DNA from: Bacteroidales bacterium
GTDB taxonomy: Bacteria > Bacteroidota > Bacteroidia > Bacteroidales > WCHB1-69
Direction: 5' to 3'
DNA length: 13,696 bases
Assembly: GCA_031272415.1 (NCBI GenBank)
Contig: JAISTU010000020.1
Location: 1 to 13,696 of the forward strand
Position numbers and translations under genes: made by a program. A model generated the notes under the pieces. The model was given only the letters and a program-made list of their open reading frames with translations, was not told the origin of the DNA and ran no database searches. Positions 1-7,622 of the stretch are shown piece after piece (positions within the stretch are counted from its first letter, which is position 1; every line of letters begins with the position of its first letter).

Positions 1-600
1 CCTGAAAAATTTCTTTACCAAAGTGGCTATTTAACTCTGCGTGAGGGGATTACAGATGATTATAGTTTGGACTATCCGAATACGGAAGTTTTAAATTCGA
101 TGTCAAAACTTTTGACAGAAACTTTTGTCGCCGACAATTACAATTATTTACGCGGCGACTTACTTGCGCGTCTGCAAGAACGTGATAAAGAGGGATTGAA
201 GGACGTTTTTAATAAACTATTGGCAAGTATTCCGTATGATGATTATGAAAGTGCTGCCAAGCAAGCCATCCAATTGCAACATTTGAAAATTCCGGTTCAA
301 GAATGGCTTTACAGGACTTCCATTTTGGCTTTTTTGAGAGGATGTGGCATTGTTGTTGAGGCAGAATTGCATACTTTTAAAGGGCGACCTGATTTGGTAA
401 TTTCATATCGCGGTTCAACTTTTATCATTGAATTTAAAGTGGCGTTCAAAACCGACAATGTAGAAGCAAAACTCACCGAAGCAGCAACACAAATCCGTGA
501 AAAAGAATACATTAAACCCTATCCGGATGCAATTTGTTTGGCAATGGTGATTGATGACACTCAAAGGCAAATTGTGAAATGCGAACAAGTGGGGAGTTGA
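1..600 (+). CDS. C-terminal part of AAA-ATPase / PD-(D/E)XK nuclease family protein (DUF1703 type), 5' end outside the window
   Basis: The frame is open from base 1 to the TGA at 598-600, so this is the last 199 codons of a longer gene; a TTG at 67 is only an internal codon. Codons 5-37 (LYQSGYLTLRE, then a YPN-EV-NS block) match the linker typical of proteins that join an N-terminal predicted AAA-ATPase to a C-terminal PD-(D/E)XK nuclease fold. The nuclease core is visible: Glu120/Glu122, GRPD with Asp131, then IIEFKV with Glu144 and Lys146, and a following TQIREKEY helix. These fit the E...D...ExK catalytic set of the superfamily. The ATPase half would lie to the left. Such genes are abundant in Bacteroidota and often multicopy; their biological role is not established, so no function beyond the fold is claimed. 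Family assignment is fairly sure. Confidence 0.85.
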   Translation, partial: PEKFLYQSGYLTLREGITDDYSLDYPNTEVLNSMSKLLTETFVADNYNYLRGDLLARLQERDKEGLKDVFNKLLASIPYDDYESAAKQAIQLQHLKIPVQEWLYRTSILAFLRGCGIVVEAELHTFKGRPDLVISYRGSTFIIEFKVAFKTDNVEAKLTEAATQIREKEYIKPYPDAICLAMVIDDTQRQIVKCEQVGS

Positions 601-834
601 GGGGGCTTTTGGGGATAAAATTTTGCCCTCCAAAAATCACCTTTTTTTGTCAAAAATCGGAAAAATTAGAATTTTTTGGTGAAATTTGGAGACAAAAAAA
701 TGGAGTTTTTATCGGGTTTAAAAAAAATAACAAAAAATCCAAAAAATTAAATTATTGATTATCAATTATTTACAAATTCAAAAAATCCAAAAAAAAAATT
801 TTTTCAAAAAGTGTAAAAAATCCAAAAAAAAGTG
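601..834. other. A-tract-rich spacer, non-coding
   Basis: Very AT-rich DNA without a credible gene. It contains three exact copies of the 15-mer AAAAAATCCAAAAAA at 732-746, 780-794 and 815-829, the last ending just before the tRNA promoter. A weak, bulged stem (TTTTGG near 608 against CCAAAA near 631) may help end transcription of the upstream gene, but it is not a convincing terminator. Confidence 0.5.
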
Positions 835-842
835 TATCTTTG
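835..842 (+). promoter_or_regulatory. Bacteroidota-type -7 promoter element for tRNA-Gln
   Basis: TATCTTTG matches the TAnnTTTG -7 consensus used by the primary sigma factor of Bacteroidota. It lies 16 bases before the mature tRNA 5' end, giving a short leader. No clear TTTG -33 box is seen at the usual distance; A-tracts occupy that position. The surrounding 20 bases recur exactly in front of the DJ-1-family gene. Confidence 0.7.
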
Positions 843-858
843 TAAAACGGTTGACAAT

Positions 859-929
859 TGACCAATGGTGTAATGGTAGCACTACAGTTTTTGGTACTGT
901 CTGTCTAGGTTCGAATCCTGGTTGGTCAA
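859..929 (+). tRNA. tRNA-Gln (anticodon TTG)
   Basis: A complete cloverleaf can be drawn. The acceptor stem pairs 859-865 (TGACCAA) with 922-928 (TTGGTCA), with discriminator A929. The D arm is 868-882 with a GTG/CAC stem. The anticodon stem pairs 884-888 with 896-900 around a seven-base loop with TTG at 891-893. The T arm is 905-921 with loop TTCGAAT. The anticodon reads glutamine codons CAA and CAG. The 3' CCA is not encoded and would be added after transcription. The gene stands alone with its own promoter and terminator. Confidence 0.96.
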
Positions 930-933
930 CAAG

Positions 934-949
934 TCCTCTCTTATGAGGA
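934..949 (+). other. Small hairpin directly after tRNA-Gln
   Basis: TCCTC (934-938) pairs with GAGGA (945-949) around a six-base loop, five bases after the tRNA. No T-run follows, so it is not a terminator; it may mark the 3' trailer for processing. The meaning is uncertain. Confidence 0.35.
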
Positions 950-967
950 TGTAATTTATGGGATAAC

Positions 968-999
968 AAAGTAAGAGGCGACATTGCCTCTTGCTTTTT
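968..999 (+). terminator. Intrinsic terminator of tRNA-Gln
   Basis: AAAGTAAGAGGC (968-979) pairs with GCCTCTTGCTTT (986-997) across the loop GACATT, with one G-T wobble. The stem runs into the T-run at 995-999. Its position, 39 bases after the tRNA and 35 before rimP, suggests that the tRNA and the rimP operon are separate transcription units. Confidence 0.8.
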
Positions 1000-1033
1000 A
1001 TTTATTTGTATTTGTAGTAATAATAGACGGTAT

Positions 1034-1519
1034 ATGGGGAAGATAGAGAAAGGAACAATAAGTCGGTTAGCGGAGGCTGCAATTGCAGACACGAGCATGT
1101 TTGTCGGGGAGATAAAAATCAAACCTAATAACCTTATCTTTGTCATTTTAGATGGCGATGATGGGGTTACGGTAGCGGATTGCATAAAAGTGAGTCGCTA
1201 CATAGAAAGTCATCTTGACCGTGAGGAGGAGGACTTTGAGTTACAAGTATCTTCTTTTGGCATAGGACAGCCTTTAAAACTCCCCCGTCAATACAAAAAA
1301 AATATAGGTAGAAAAATTTCAATTGAAACCGAAGATGGCAACATTGATAAAGGTCGATTGATTTTTGCAGATGACCAAAAAATTAGCATTGAAATTGCAG
1401 GCAAAAAGAAAAAAGATTTACCATCTCAAAAAGAATACTTATTGTCTGCTGTAAAAAAAGCAAAGATAGAAATAGAATTTAATAATCACAACAAAAAGGA
1501 AGGAGATATTTATGAGTGA
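1034..1519 (+). CDS. rimP: Ribosome maturation factor RimP
   Basis: This 161-residue protein has the size and pattern of Bacteroidota RimP, a cytoplasmic factor that binds the 30S subunit and helps its assembly. The N-terminal domain carries GVTVADCIKVSRYIE (44-58) and the acidic DREEEDFEL segment (62-70), leading into SSFGIGQP (73-80), the family's signature loop (usually SSPG or SSAG followed by a few residues and P). RQYKKNIGRKI (85-95) opens the C-terminal Sm-like domain, and the tail is Lys-rich. The ATG at 1034 gives the expected N-terminus. The gene overlaps nusA by 8 bases, as expected for translational coupling in the conserved rimP-nusA-infB cluster. No clear TAnnTTTG promoter is visible between the tRNA terminator and the start codon. 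Confidence 0.95.
   Translation: MGKIEKGTISRLAEAAIADTSMFVGEIKIKPNNLIFVILDGDDGVTVADCIKVSRYIESHLDREEEDFELQVSSFGIGQPLKLPRQYKKNIGRKISIETEDGNIDKGRLIFADDQKISIEIAGKKKKDLPSQKEYLLSAVKKAKIEIEFNNHNKKEGDIYE
1495..1508 (+). promoter_or_regulatory. Purine-rich ribosome binding site of nusA inside rimP
   Basis: AAAGGAAGGAGA lies just ahead of the nusA ATG at 1512, inside the last rimP codons. It is a stronger Shine-Dalgarno-like match than at most starts in this window, which supports 1512 as the nusA start and coupled translation with rimP. Confidence 0.55.
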
Positions 1520-2759
1520 AAATCTGAATTTGATAAGTACATTTTCCGAATTTAAGGAATTTAAAAACATTGAAAGAGAGTCTTTGATGAGAATTTTGGA
1601 GGAGACTTTTAAACAAATGCTGTTAAAAAAACATGGTATGCAAGCCAATATAAATGTTATTGTCAATATAGACCGTGGAGAAGTAGAATTTCAACGTTGT
1701 CGGGAGATAGTTGAAGACGGAAAAATAACCAATCCACAAACGCAAATTCAATTGTCTGATGCCATAAAAATTGAACCTGATTTTGAAATAGGGGAAGAGG
1801 TAACGGAGGAGATTTCTTATCGGGAATTTGACAGAAGAGATATACTCAATTTACGCCAAATTTTACAAGGCAAAATAACTGATTATCAAAAAGATGTCAT
1901 CTATCAAAAGTATAATGAAAAGATAGGTGAAATCATCAAAGGAACGGTTGTACAGATATATCGGAGGGATATAAATTTTGTAGATGAGGAGGGAATAGAG
2001 GTTCTTTTGCCGCATGATGAAACGTTGCCCAATGATTTTTACCGTAAAGGCGACCCCATTCGGGCAGTAGTTGTACGTGTAGAGCCGCGTGCAAGTTCAT
2101 CTTTAATTGTTGCTTCGCGTACTTCGCCTCTATTTTTGGAGCGTTTAATGGAAGAGGATATACCTGAAATTTATGACGGTTTGATGTCTATTAAAAATAT
2201 AGTCCGTATTCCGGGTATAAGAGCAAAAGTAGCCGTTGAAACTTTTGACGACCGAATTGACCCCGTAGGGGCTTGCATCGGAATGAGAGGCACACGTATT
2301 CAGGGTATTTTAAAAGAATTGCATGATGAAAACATAGATATAATTCCTTATTCTACCAATATTAGAAAATATATCAAAAAAGCACTCAATCCGGCAAAAG
2401 TGAGTTCCCTTGAAATTGACGAGGAGAACAAGCATGCTACAGCGTACGTTGAGGCAAAACAAATTTCATTTGCAGTTGGAAAAGACGGTTGGAATATCAA
2501 ATTAGCCGGCAAATTAACAGGCTATGATATTGATGTACAATGTGTTAAGAGTGATGCAGTAGAAGGTGAGGATGTTGAATTGAAAGAATTTTCGGATGAA
2601 ATTGACCCCTGGATTATAGAAGTCCTTAAAGGCATTGGCTGCGACACAGGCAGAAGTGTACTTGAATTGAGTCGCGAAGAATTGATAAAACGCACTGATT
2701 TAGAGGACGAAACAGTGGACGAAATCATTCGTGTAATTCAAAAAGAATTTGAAGAATAA
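1512..2759 (+). CDS. nusA: Transcription elongation/termination factor NusA
   Basis: This 415-residue NusA binds RNA polymerase and nascent RNA and controls pausing, termination and antitermination. Domains in order: an N-terminal polymerase-binding domain (about 1-130, with EFDRRDILNLRQIL at 105-118), an S1 domain (about 138-202, GEIIKGTVVQI...EVLLPHDE), then two KH domains. KH1 has the GMRG loop at 257-260 in VGACIGMRGTRIQGILKEL. KH2 has GKDG at 323-326, followed by WNIKLAGKLTGYDIDV. The SRTSPLFLERL joint at 202-212 is typical of the family. A short acidic, helical C-terminal segment (about 365-415) resembles a single helix-hairpin-helix unit rather than the two acidic repeats of E. coli NusA; this shorter form is usual outside Proteobacteria. 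It overlaps rimP by 8 bases and precedes infB by 61. Confidence 0.97.
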   Translation: MSENLNLISTFSEFKEFKNIERESLMRILEETFKQMLLKKHGMQANINVIVNIDRGEVEFQRCREIVEDGKITNPQTQIQLSDAIKIEPDFEIGEEVTEEISYREFDRRDILNLRQILQGKITDYQKDVIYQKYNEKIGEIIKGTVVQIYRRDINFVDEEGIEVLLPHDETLPNDFYRKGDPIRAVVVRVEPRASSSLIVASRTSPLFLERLMEEDIPEIYDGLMSIKNIVRIPGIRAKVAVETFDDRIDPVGACIGMRGTRIQGILKELHDENIDIIPYSTNIRKYIKKALNPAKVSSLEIDEENKHATAYVEAKQISFAVGKDGWNIKLAGKLTGYDIDVQCVKSDAVEGEDVELKEFSDEIDPWIIEVLKGIGCDTGRSVLELSREELIKRTDLEDETVDEIIRVIQKEFEE

Positions 2760-2820
2760 TTCAAAAAAGAGCATGATTATGAGTAGTTGAACGGAAGTTG
2801 TAATAAAATTAAAATTGGAA

Positions 2821-5800
2821 ATGGCAGAAAAGAAAATAACCCGGTTAGGACAAGCAGCAAAAGAGTTTAATGTAAGCACGGCTACAATTGTAGACTTTTT
2901 AACAAAAAGAGATTTTGTAGTAGAAGATAGTGCTAATTTTAAACTTAGTGAGGAGATGGTTGACCTGTTAACTGTGAGTTTTCAGAGAGAAAAAAATATC
3001 AAAGAAGAGGCTAAAAAAATAGAAATAGGTATTGCGCAAAAAACTGTTATTGCAGAAGAGAAGGCAAAAGAAAAAGCCGCCCGAAAAGCAAGAGAAGAAC
3101 AAGAAAGGGCTCTCAAAGCAAAGAAAAAAGCAGAAGAAGCGCAACGAATTAAAGCAGAAAAAGCCGCCAAAAAACTTGAACAAGAACAAGAAAAAGAAAG
3201 GCAAAGACAAGAACAAATACAAATACAAAATAATCAACCTGTCAATGAAACAATGGCTGAAAAAACAGAAATTGTTTCTACCCCGGAACAGCCTCCTGTT
3301 GAAGTTGAAAATAAACCCCAAATAGAGCCTACTCCCTTGCCCGCTCCAGCCGAAGAAACTGCCACTCAAAAAGAAGAGACTGCCATTTCTCCAATTGCTG
3401 AACAAATACAAGAGATTGTCACAGAAAAGGTTGCTGTTGAAACGGTTGCTGTCAGCGAAACACCTGCTACAGAAATTCCTGTTGCAGAAGTTGAGCAAAT
3501 TCCTGAAAGTGAAATTAAACCGCAAATTCTTGAAAATGAGACTGTTGAACCTCAAAATATTTCTGAAGAAGGAGCAGATAAAGAGCCAATTTTAGAAGAA
3601 AAAGGTTCAAAAAAGAAAAAAAAGCCCAAAACATTAGAAGATATTTTAACTCCTATACCTGTTATTTCCAAGCCGAAAGTGCTGGGAGTAGTGGATTTAA
3701 AAGGCTATAAATCTCGGCAAGAAAGGAAAGCAGAACAATTAGCCAAAGAAGAGGAACAAAAACGCCTGGCAGCCGAAGAAGAAGAACGAAAAGCAAAACA
3801 AACCGCTGAAGAAGCAGAAAAACAGGCACAAAGAGAAGCATTAGAAGAAGAGAAAAAAAGAAGAAGAAAAGAAAAAGAAAGAGAAAAAAAACGCAAAAAA
3901 AAGGAAAGAGAAAAGGAACAAAAACGCCTGATAGCACTAGGATTAGCCCCTGAAAAAACAACACAAACAACAGTCGCAACATCCGAAAAACGTCCATCCG
4001 ATGGCATCCCAAGAAGAGCCCCTGAAAAAGAATATGAATTGCTCAAAACTGACGTGCCTCAACTGAAAGCCCCTACCATTCTCGGAAAAGTGGATTTGAC
4101 TGCCGTCCATGTTCCCAAGAAAAAAACATACGCAGAAAGACGTAAAGAAATAGACGAAAGAATAAGAGACCTTGAAGGTGAAAAACAAAATCCACGACAC
4201 TATCCTTCCAAAAAATGGAACAACCAAAATGGAGATAGACCCCGAAATAATGATGGCTCTCCCTATAAAAAGAAACCAAAAAAAGACGACAAAGGTGAGT
4301 TTATCCCCACTCATGTTGATAAATTGGCAGGCGTTAAAGTTGTAGATAAAATTCAATTGGATGACAAAACCAATAGTGGCGAAAAGCAAAAAAGAAAACG
4401 TATAATATTAAGACCTAATGCTCCCGACCGCAATTCCAAAGATAAAGACAGAAGAGATGGTGACCGTTCTCATTCACAAGATAATAACAACAGACGTCCT
4501 TATGAAAGACGACAAGACGGACAGCATCCGCAAGGAAGAGATGCACAAGGCAGAGATAGATTTGCCCCCAGAACAGACAGAATAGTACCTGATGTAAATG
4601 AACGCATCAAACGGACAACGGCTAAAATGGCACCTGCGGGTAAAACAAAATCTTCCAAACACCGCAAAGATAAACGCGAAAATATTCAACATACTTTGGC
4701 ACAAAAACAGTCCGAAATGGAACAACAACGTAAAGTGTTGAACGTTACCGAATTTATTACCGTCAATGAAATTGCAAATATGATGGATGTTCCTGTAAAT
4801 AAGATAATTGCAACTTGTATGGGAATAGGATTGTTTGTTTCTATCAATCAGCGTTTGGAGAGAGATAATATTGAATTATTGGCATCAGAATTTGGTTTTG
4901 AGGTTGATTTTTCGGATAGAGAATTAGAAGCCGAAGAGCCAATGGTAGACGACAATCCGGAAGATTACATCCCGCGTGCACCTATTGTTACCGTCATGGG
5001 GCATGTAGACCACGGAAAAACTTCCCTTTTGGACTATATTCGTAACACAAGTGTAACCGACAAAGAAGCAGGAGGTATTACGCAACATATTGGCGCTTAC
5101 GAAGTTACATTAAAACGCAGTGGTCGAAAAATTACCTTTTTAGACACCCCAGGACACGCTGCTTTTACGGCTATGCGTGCAAGAGGTGCAAAGGTAACGG
5201 ATATTGTTATTGTTGTTATTGCGGCTGATGACCAGATTATGCCACAAACTATTGAGGCTATCAATCACGCTCAGGCAGCAGGAGTTCCCATGATTTTTGC
5301 TATCAATAAAATAGATAAACCCGGTGCCGACCCGGAAAAAATAAGAGCCGAATTGTCCAATAAAATGAACATTTTGACCGAAGAATGGGGCGGAAAAGTG
5401 CAATCACAAGACATCTCCGCAAAAAAAGGTACAAATGTAGATATTTTGCTTGAAAAAGTATTGATTGAAGCCGAAATGTTGGAACTCAAAGCCAATCCTA
5501 CTTTGCCTGCAACAGGGACAGTTATTGAATCCTCATTAGACAAAGGACGTGGTTATGTGGCAACAATGCTTGTCCAAAACGGAACTCTCAAAAAAGGCGA
5601 TATTGTGGTCGCAGGAACAACTTATGGCAAAATACGTGCAATGTATAATCAACATAATGAGACAGTTACAACTGCCGGACCATCTGTACCCGCATTGGTA
5701 TTAGGATTAGACAGTGCTCCTCAGGCAGGCGATACTTTTAGAGTATATGCAGACGAAAAAGAGGCTAAATCTATTGCCAGCAAACGACAACAATTGATTA

Positions 5801-6480
5801 GAGAACAAGGTTTGCGTACTCAAAAGCATATCACTTTGGACGAAATCGGCAGACGTATTGCCATTGGAGACTTTAAAGAAATCAATTTGATAATCAAAGC
5901 AGACGTGGACGGCTCGGTAGAAGCATTAGCAGACTCATTGTTGCGTCGCTCAACAGATGAAGTACAAGTTAATGTGATACATAAATCTATCGGACAAGTA
6001 ACAGAAACGGACGTAATGCTTGCCTCCGCTTCCAATGCGATAATTATTGCTTTCAATGTTCGCCCGACCGGTAATGCCAAAAAAATGGCTGAACATGAAC
6101 AAGTAGATATACGTATTTATTCCATTATTTATGACGCCATTAACGACCTCAAAGATGCTATAAAAGGCATGAAAGCCCCTGAAATTAAAGAAGTTATAGT
6201 TTGTAATTTGGAGGTAAGAGAAGTCTTCAAAATCACCAAAGTGGGTGCTGTGGCAGGCTGTTATGTTTTGGACGGCAAAATACAACGTACTACTCGTGTG
6301 CGCGTCATAAGAGATGGAATTGTAACATTTACAGGACGTTTGGGGTCTCTTAAACGGTTTAAAGATGATGTCAAAGAAGTTACGGCAGGATTTGAATGCG
6401 GATTAAATATTGAAAGTTACAACGATATAAAAATTGGCGACATTATTGAAGGTTTTGAAGAAGTAGAAGTAAAAAGTTAG
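2821..6480 (+). CDS. infB: Translation initiation factor IF-2
   Basis: IF-2 is the GTPase that delivers initiator tRNA to the 30S subunit and promotes subunit joining. The G domain is complete: G1 GHVDHGKT (727-734), GGITQHIG as G2, DTPGH (775-779), NKID (829-832) and SAK (866-868), followed by the beta-barrel domain II and domains III-IV to residue 1219. An IF2_N winged module occupies about 1-55 (KKITRLGQAAKEFNVSTATI), and a second N domain about 638-698 (VTEFITVNEIANMMDV). Between them lie nearly 600 low-complexity residues: Lys/Glu/Gln-rich coiled coil, an acidic Pro/Glu/Val stretch, then basic Arg/Asp/Asn-rich sequence. This makes the protein longer than most IF-2s. ATG 2821 is preferred; the in-frame TTG at 2815 would add only two residues. 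The transketolase gene follows after 14 bases. Confidence 0.98.
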   Translation: MAEKKITRLGQAAKEFNVSTATIVDFLTKRDFVVEDSANFKLSEEMVDLLTVSFQREKNIKEEAKKIEIGIAQKTVIAEEKAKEKAARKAREEQERALKAKKKAEEAQRIKAEKAAKKLEQEQEKERQRQEQIQIQNNQPVNETMAEKTEIVSTPEQPPVEVENKPQIEPTPLPAPAEETATQKEETAISPIAEQIQEIVTEKVAVETVAVSETPATEIPVAEVEQIPESEIKPQILENETVEPQNISEEGADKEPILEEKGSKKKKKPKTLEDILTPIPVISKPKVLGVVDLKGYKSRQERKAEQLAKEEEQKRLAAEEEERKAKQTAEEAEKQAQREALEEEKKRRRKEKEREKKRKKKEREKEQKRLIALGLAPEKTTQTTVATSEKRPSDGIPRRAPEKEYELLKTDVPQLKAPTILGKVDLTAVHVPKKKTYAERRKEIDERIRDLEGEKQNPRHYPSKKWNNQNGDRPRNNDGSPYKKKPKKDDKGEFIPTHVDKLAGVKVVDKIQLDDKTNSGEKQKRKRIILRPNAPDRNSKDKDRRDGDRSHSQDNNNRRPYERRQDGQHPQGRDAQGRDRFAPRTDRIVPDVNERIKRTTAKMAPAGKTKSSKHRKDKRENIQHTLAQKQSEMEQQRKVLNVTEFITVNEIANMMDVPVNKIIATCMGIGLFVSINQRLERDNIELLASEFGFEVDFSDRELEAEEPMVDDNPEDYIPRAPIVTVMGHVDHGKTSLLDYIRNTSVTDKEAGGITQHIGAYEVTLKRSGRKITFLDTPGHAAFTAMRARGAKVTDIVIVVIAADDQIMPQTIEAINHAQAAGVPMIFAINKIDKPGADPEKIRAELSNKMNILTEEWGGKVQSQDISAKKGTNVDILLEKVLIEAEMLELKANPTLPATGTVIESSLDKGRGYVATMLVQNGTLKKGDIVVAGTTYGKIRAMYNQHNETVTTAGPSVPALVLGLDSAPQAGDTFRVYADEKEAKSIASKRQQLIREQGLRTQKHITLDEIGRRIAIGDFKEINLIIKADVDGSVEALADSLLRRSTDEVQVNVIHKSIGQVTETDVMLASASNAIIIAFNVRPTGNAKKMAEHEQVDIRIYSIIYDAINDLKDAIKGMKAPEIKEVIVCNLEVREVFKITKVGAVAGCYVLDGKIQRTTRVRVIRDGIVTFTGRLGSLKRFKDDVKEVTAGFECGLNIESYNDIKIGDIIEGFEEVEVKS

Positions 6481-6494
6481 AGAGAAAAAAATAA

Positions 6495-7349
6495 ATGAAC
6501 AATAACAAAATCAATACATTAGAAACTACGGCGTTGCAAGTTCGTCGTGATATTATTCGCATGGTGCATGCCGTTCAATCGGGTCATCCGGGAGGCTCTT
6601 TAGGTTGTGCTGATTTTTTGACGGCATTATATTTTGAAATTATGGCAATAGAGCCTCAAAAATTCACAATGGACGGGGCAGAAGAAGATATGTTTTTCCT
6701 TTCTAACGGGCATATTTCGCCTGCACTTTATGCTGTAATGGCACGCAGGGGATATTTTGACATCTCTGAATTATCTACCTTTCGCCGTTTGCACACGCGT
6801 TTGCAAGGACATCCTTCTAATGCGCATGGATTGCCGGGAATTAGAATGGCATCCGGCTCTTTGGGGCAAGGTGTTTCCATCGCTTTGGGGGCAGCACTTG
6901 CAAAAAAAGCCAACAATGACCCACATTTAGTCTATGTTCTTACAGGAGACGGCGAATTACAAGAAGGTCAAATTTGGGAGGCTCTTCTCTTTGCAGGTGC
7001 AAAAAATGTTGATAATCTGATACTTACAGTAGATTATAATAACAAACAAATTGATGGCAGCGTTACAGATGTGATGAATTTGGGAGATTTAAATGCCAAA
7101 TTTACCGCTTTTGGTTGGGAAGTTATTGAGGGCAACGGTAACAATATGGAAGAATTGCTGCAATGTCTCCAAACGGCTCAATCAATGTGCAAAAAACAAA
7201 AACCAATTGCATTCTTAATGCACACAGAAATGGGTTATGGTGTTGATTTTATGATGGGTACAAGCAAATGGCACGGCACACCACCCAATGACGAACAATG
7301 CCAAATCGCTTTGCAACAATTGCCAAAAACTCCACTGGGCGATTATTGA
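6495..7349 (+). CDS. Transketolase, N-terminal (TPP-binding) subunit
   Basis: This 284-residue protein matches the N-terminal half of transketolase, which in many Bacteroidota, Firmicutes and archaea is a separate subunit. Transketolase moves two-carbon units between sugar phosphates in the non-oxidative pentose phosphate pathway. Visible motifs: SGHPGGSLG (29-37), the SNGHISPALYAV segment, the LQGHPS loop, GSLGQGVSIALGAAL, and the TPP/metal-binding motif GDGELQEGQ (151-159) ending in Asn182-Asn183 (DYNNKQIDG). The end (SKWHGTPPNDEQ, then a short tail) is where the single-subunit form normally stops, so it is not truncated. The pyrimidine-binding C-terminal subunit, needed for activity, should follow but does not: only repeats come next. 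The start lies 14 bases after infB, so it is probably co-transcribed with it. Confidence 0.93.
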   Translation: MNNNKINTLETTALQVRRDIIRMVHAVQSGHPGGSLGCADFLTALYFEIMAIEPQKFTMDGAEEDMFFLSNGHISPALYAVMARRGYFDISELSTFRRLHTRLQGHPSNAHGLPGIRMASGSLGQGVSIALGAALAKKANNDPHLVYVLTGDGELQEGQIWEALLFAGAKNVDNLILTVDYNNKQIDGSVTDVMNLGDLNAKFTAFGWEVIEGNGNNMEELLQCLQTAQSMCKKQKPIAFLMHTEMGYGVDFMMGTSKWHGTPPNDEQCQIALQQLPKTPLGDY

Positions 7350-7412
7350 TTTTTTGGTATTTTTTTTGCATTTTGGGAGAATTTTGTTGTAAAATTTGTA
7401 TCTTTTCCTGCA

Positions 7413-7470
7413 CCGTCTCTATTTCCCCTTTGTCTGAACTGTGATTTAGAATGATTAGAATGATTAACAA
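7413..7470 (+). repeat. Half copy of the GTCTGAAC repeat family
   Basis: TTGTCTGAACTGTGATTT at 7430-7447 is identical to 13469-13486. It is preceded in both places by a CGTCT(C/T)TA(T/C) remnant (7415-7423 and 13455-13463). It is followed by short ATGATT units at 7451-7466. No complementary second arm is found directly next to it, so it looks like a degraded or one-armed copy. Confidence 0.6.
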
Positions 7471-7490
7471 GATTTTACGAATTATAAAAC

Positions 7491-7622
7491 CCTTATTTAT
7501 TAAAGCACCCTTAGTAGCCAAAAAAATCCCCCCACCATTACCCTTATTTTTTTTGTTAATAAGGGAATAAGGGGAATTAACAGAAAAAATTCTTGCTACT
7601 AAGGGAACCTCGATAAATAAGG
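7491..7622. repeat. 132-bp imperfect palindrome
   Basis: CCTTATTTAT (7491-7500) is complementary to ATAAATAAGG (7613-7622). CCCTTAGTAGC (7508-7518) is complementary to GCTACTAAGGG (7595-7605). A central hairpin pairs CCCTTATT (7541-7548) with AATAAGGG (7558-7565). The matches are nested in register with small interruptions, so either strand could fold into one long stem. It contains no gene. It could be a non-autonomous mobile element remnant or a terminator-like structure; the sequence alone does not decide. Confidence 0.7.

Noticed and set aside
778..1185. 135-codon minus-strand frame across the tRNA and rimP start
   Set aside because: It runs antisense through the tRNA-Gln gene and the A-tract spacer; its translation reflects those sequences, not a protein.
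2815..2820. TTG at 2815 as the infB start
   Set aside because: The ATG six bases later gives the normal MAEKK-like N-terminus, and nothing favours the rarer start codon.
3897..3903. A-AAA-AAG heptamer in frame in infB, resembling a -1 frameshift site
   Set aside because: It lies in a Lys-rich stretch where such heptamers arise by chance, no following stem-loop stands out, and there is no known frameshifting in infB.
3705..4046. Minus-strand open frames within infB rich in Ser, Phe and Leu
   Set aside because: They are antisense shadows of the Lys/Glu codons in the IF-2 linker; the sense frame is clearly coding.
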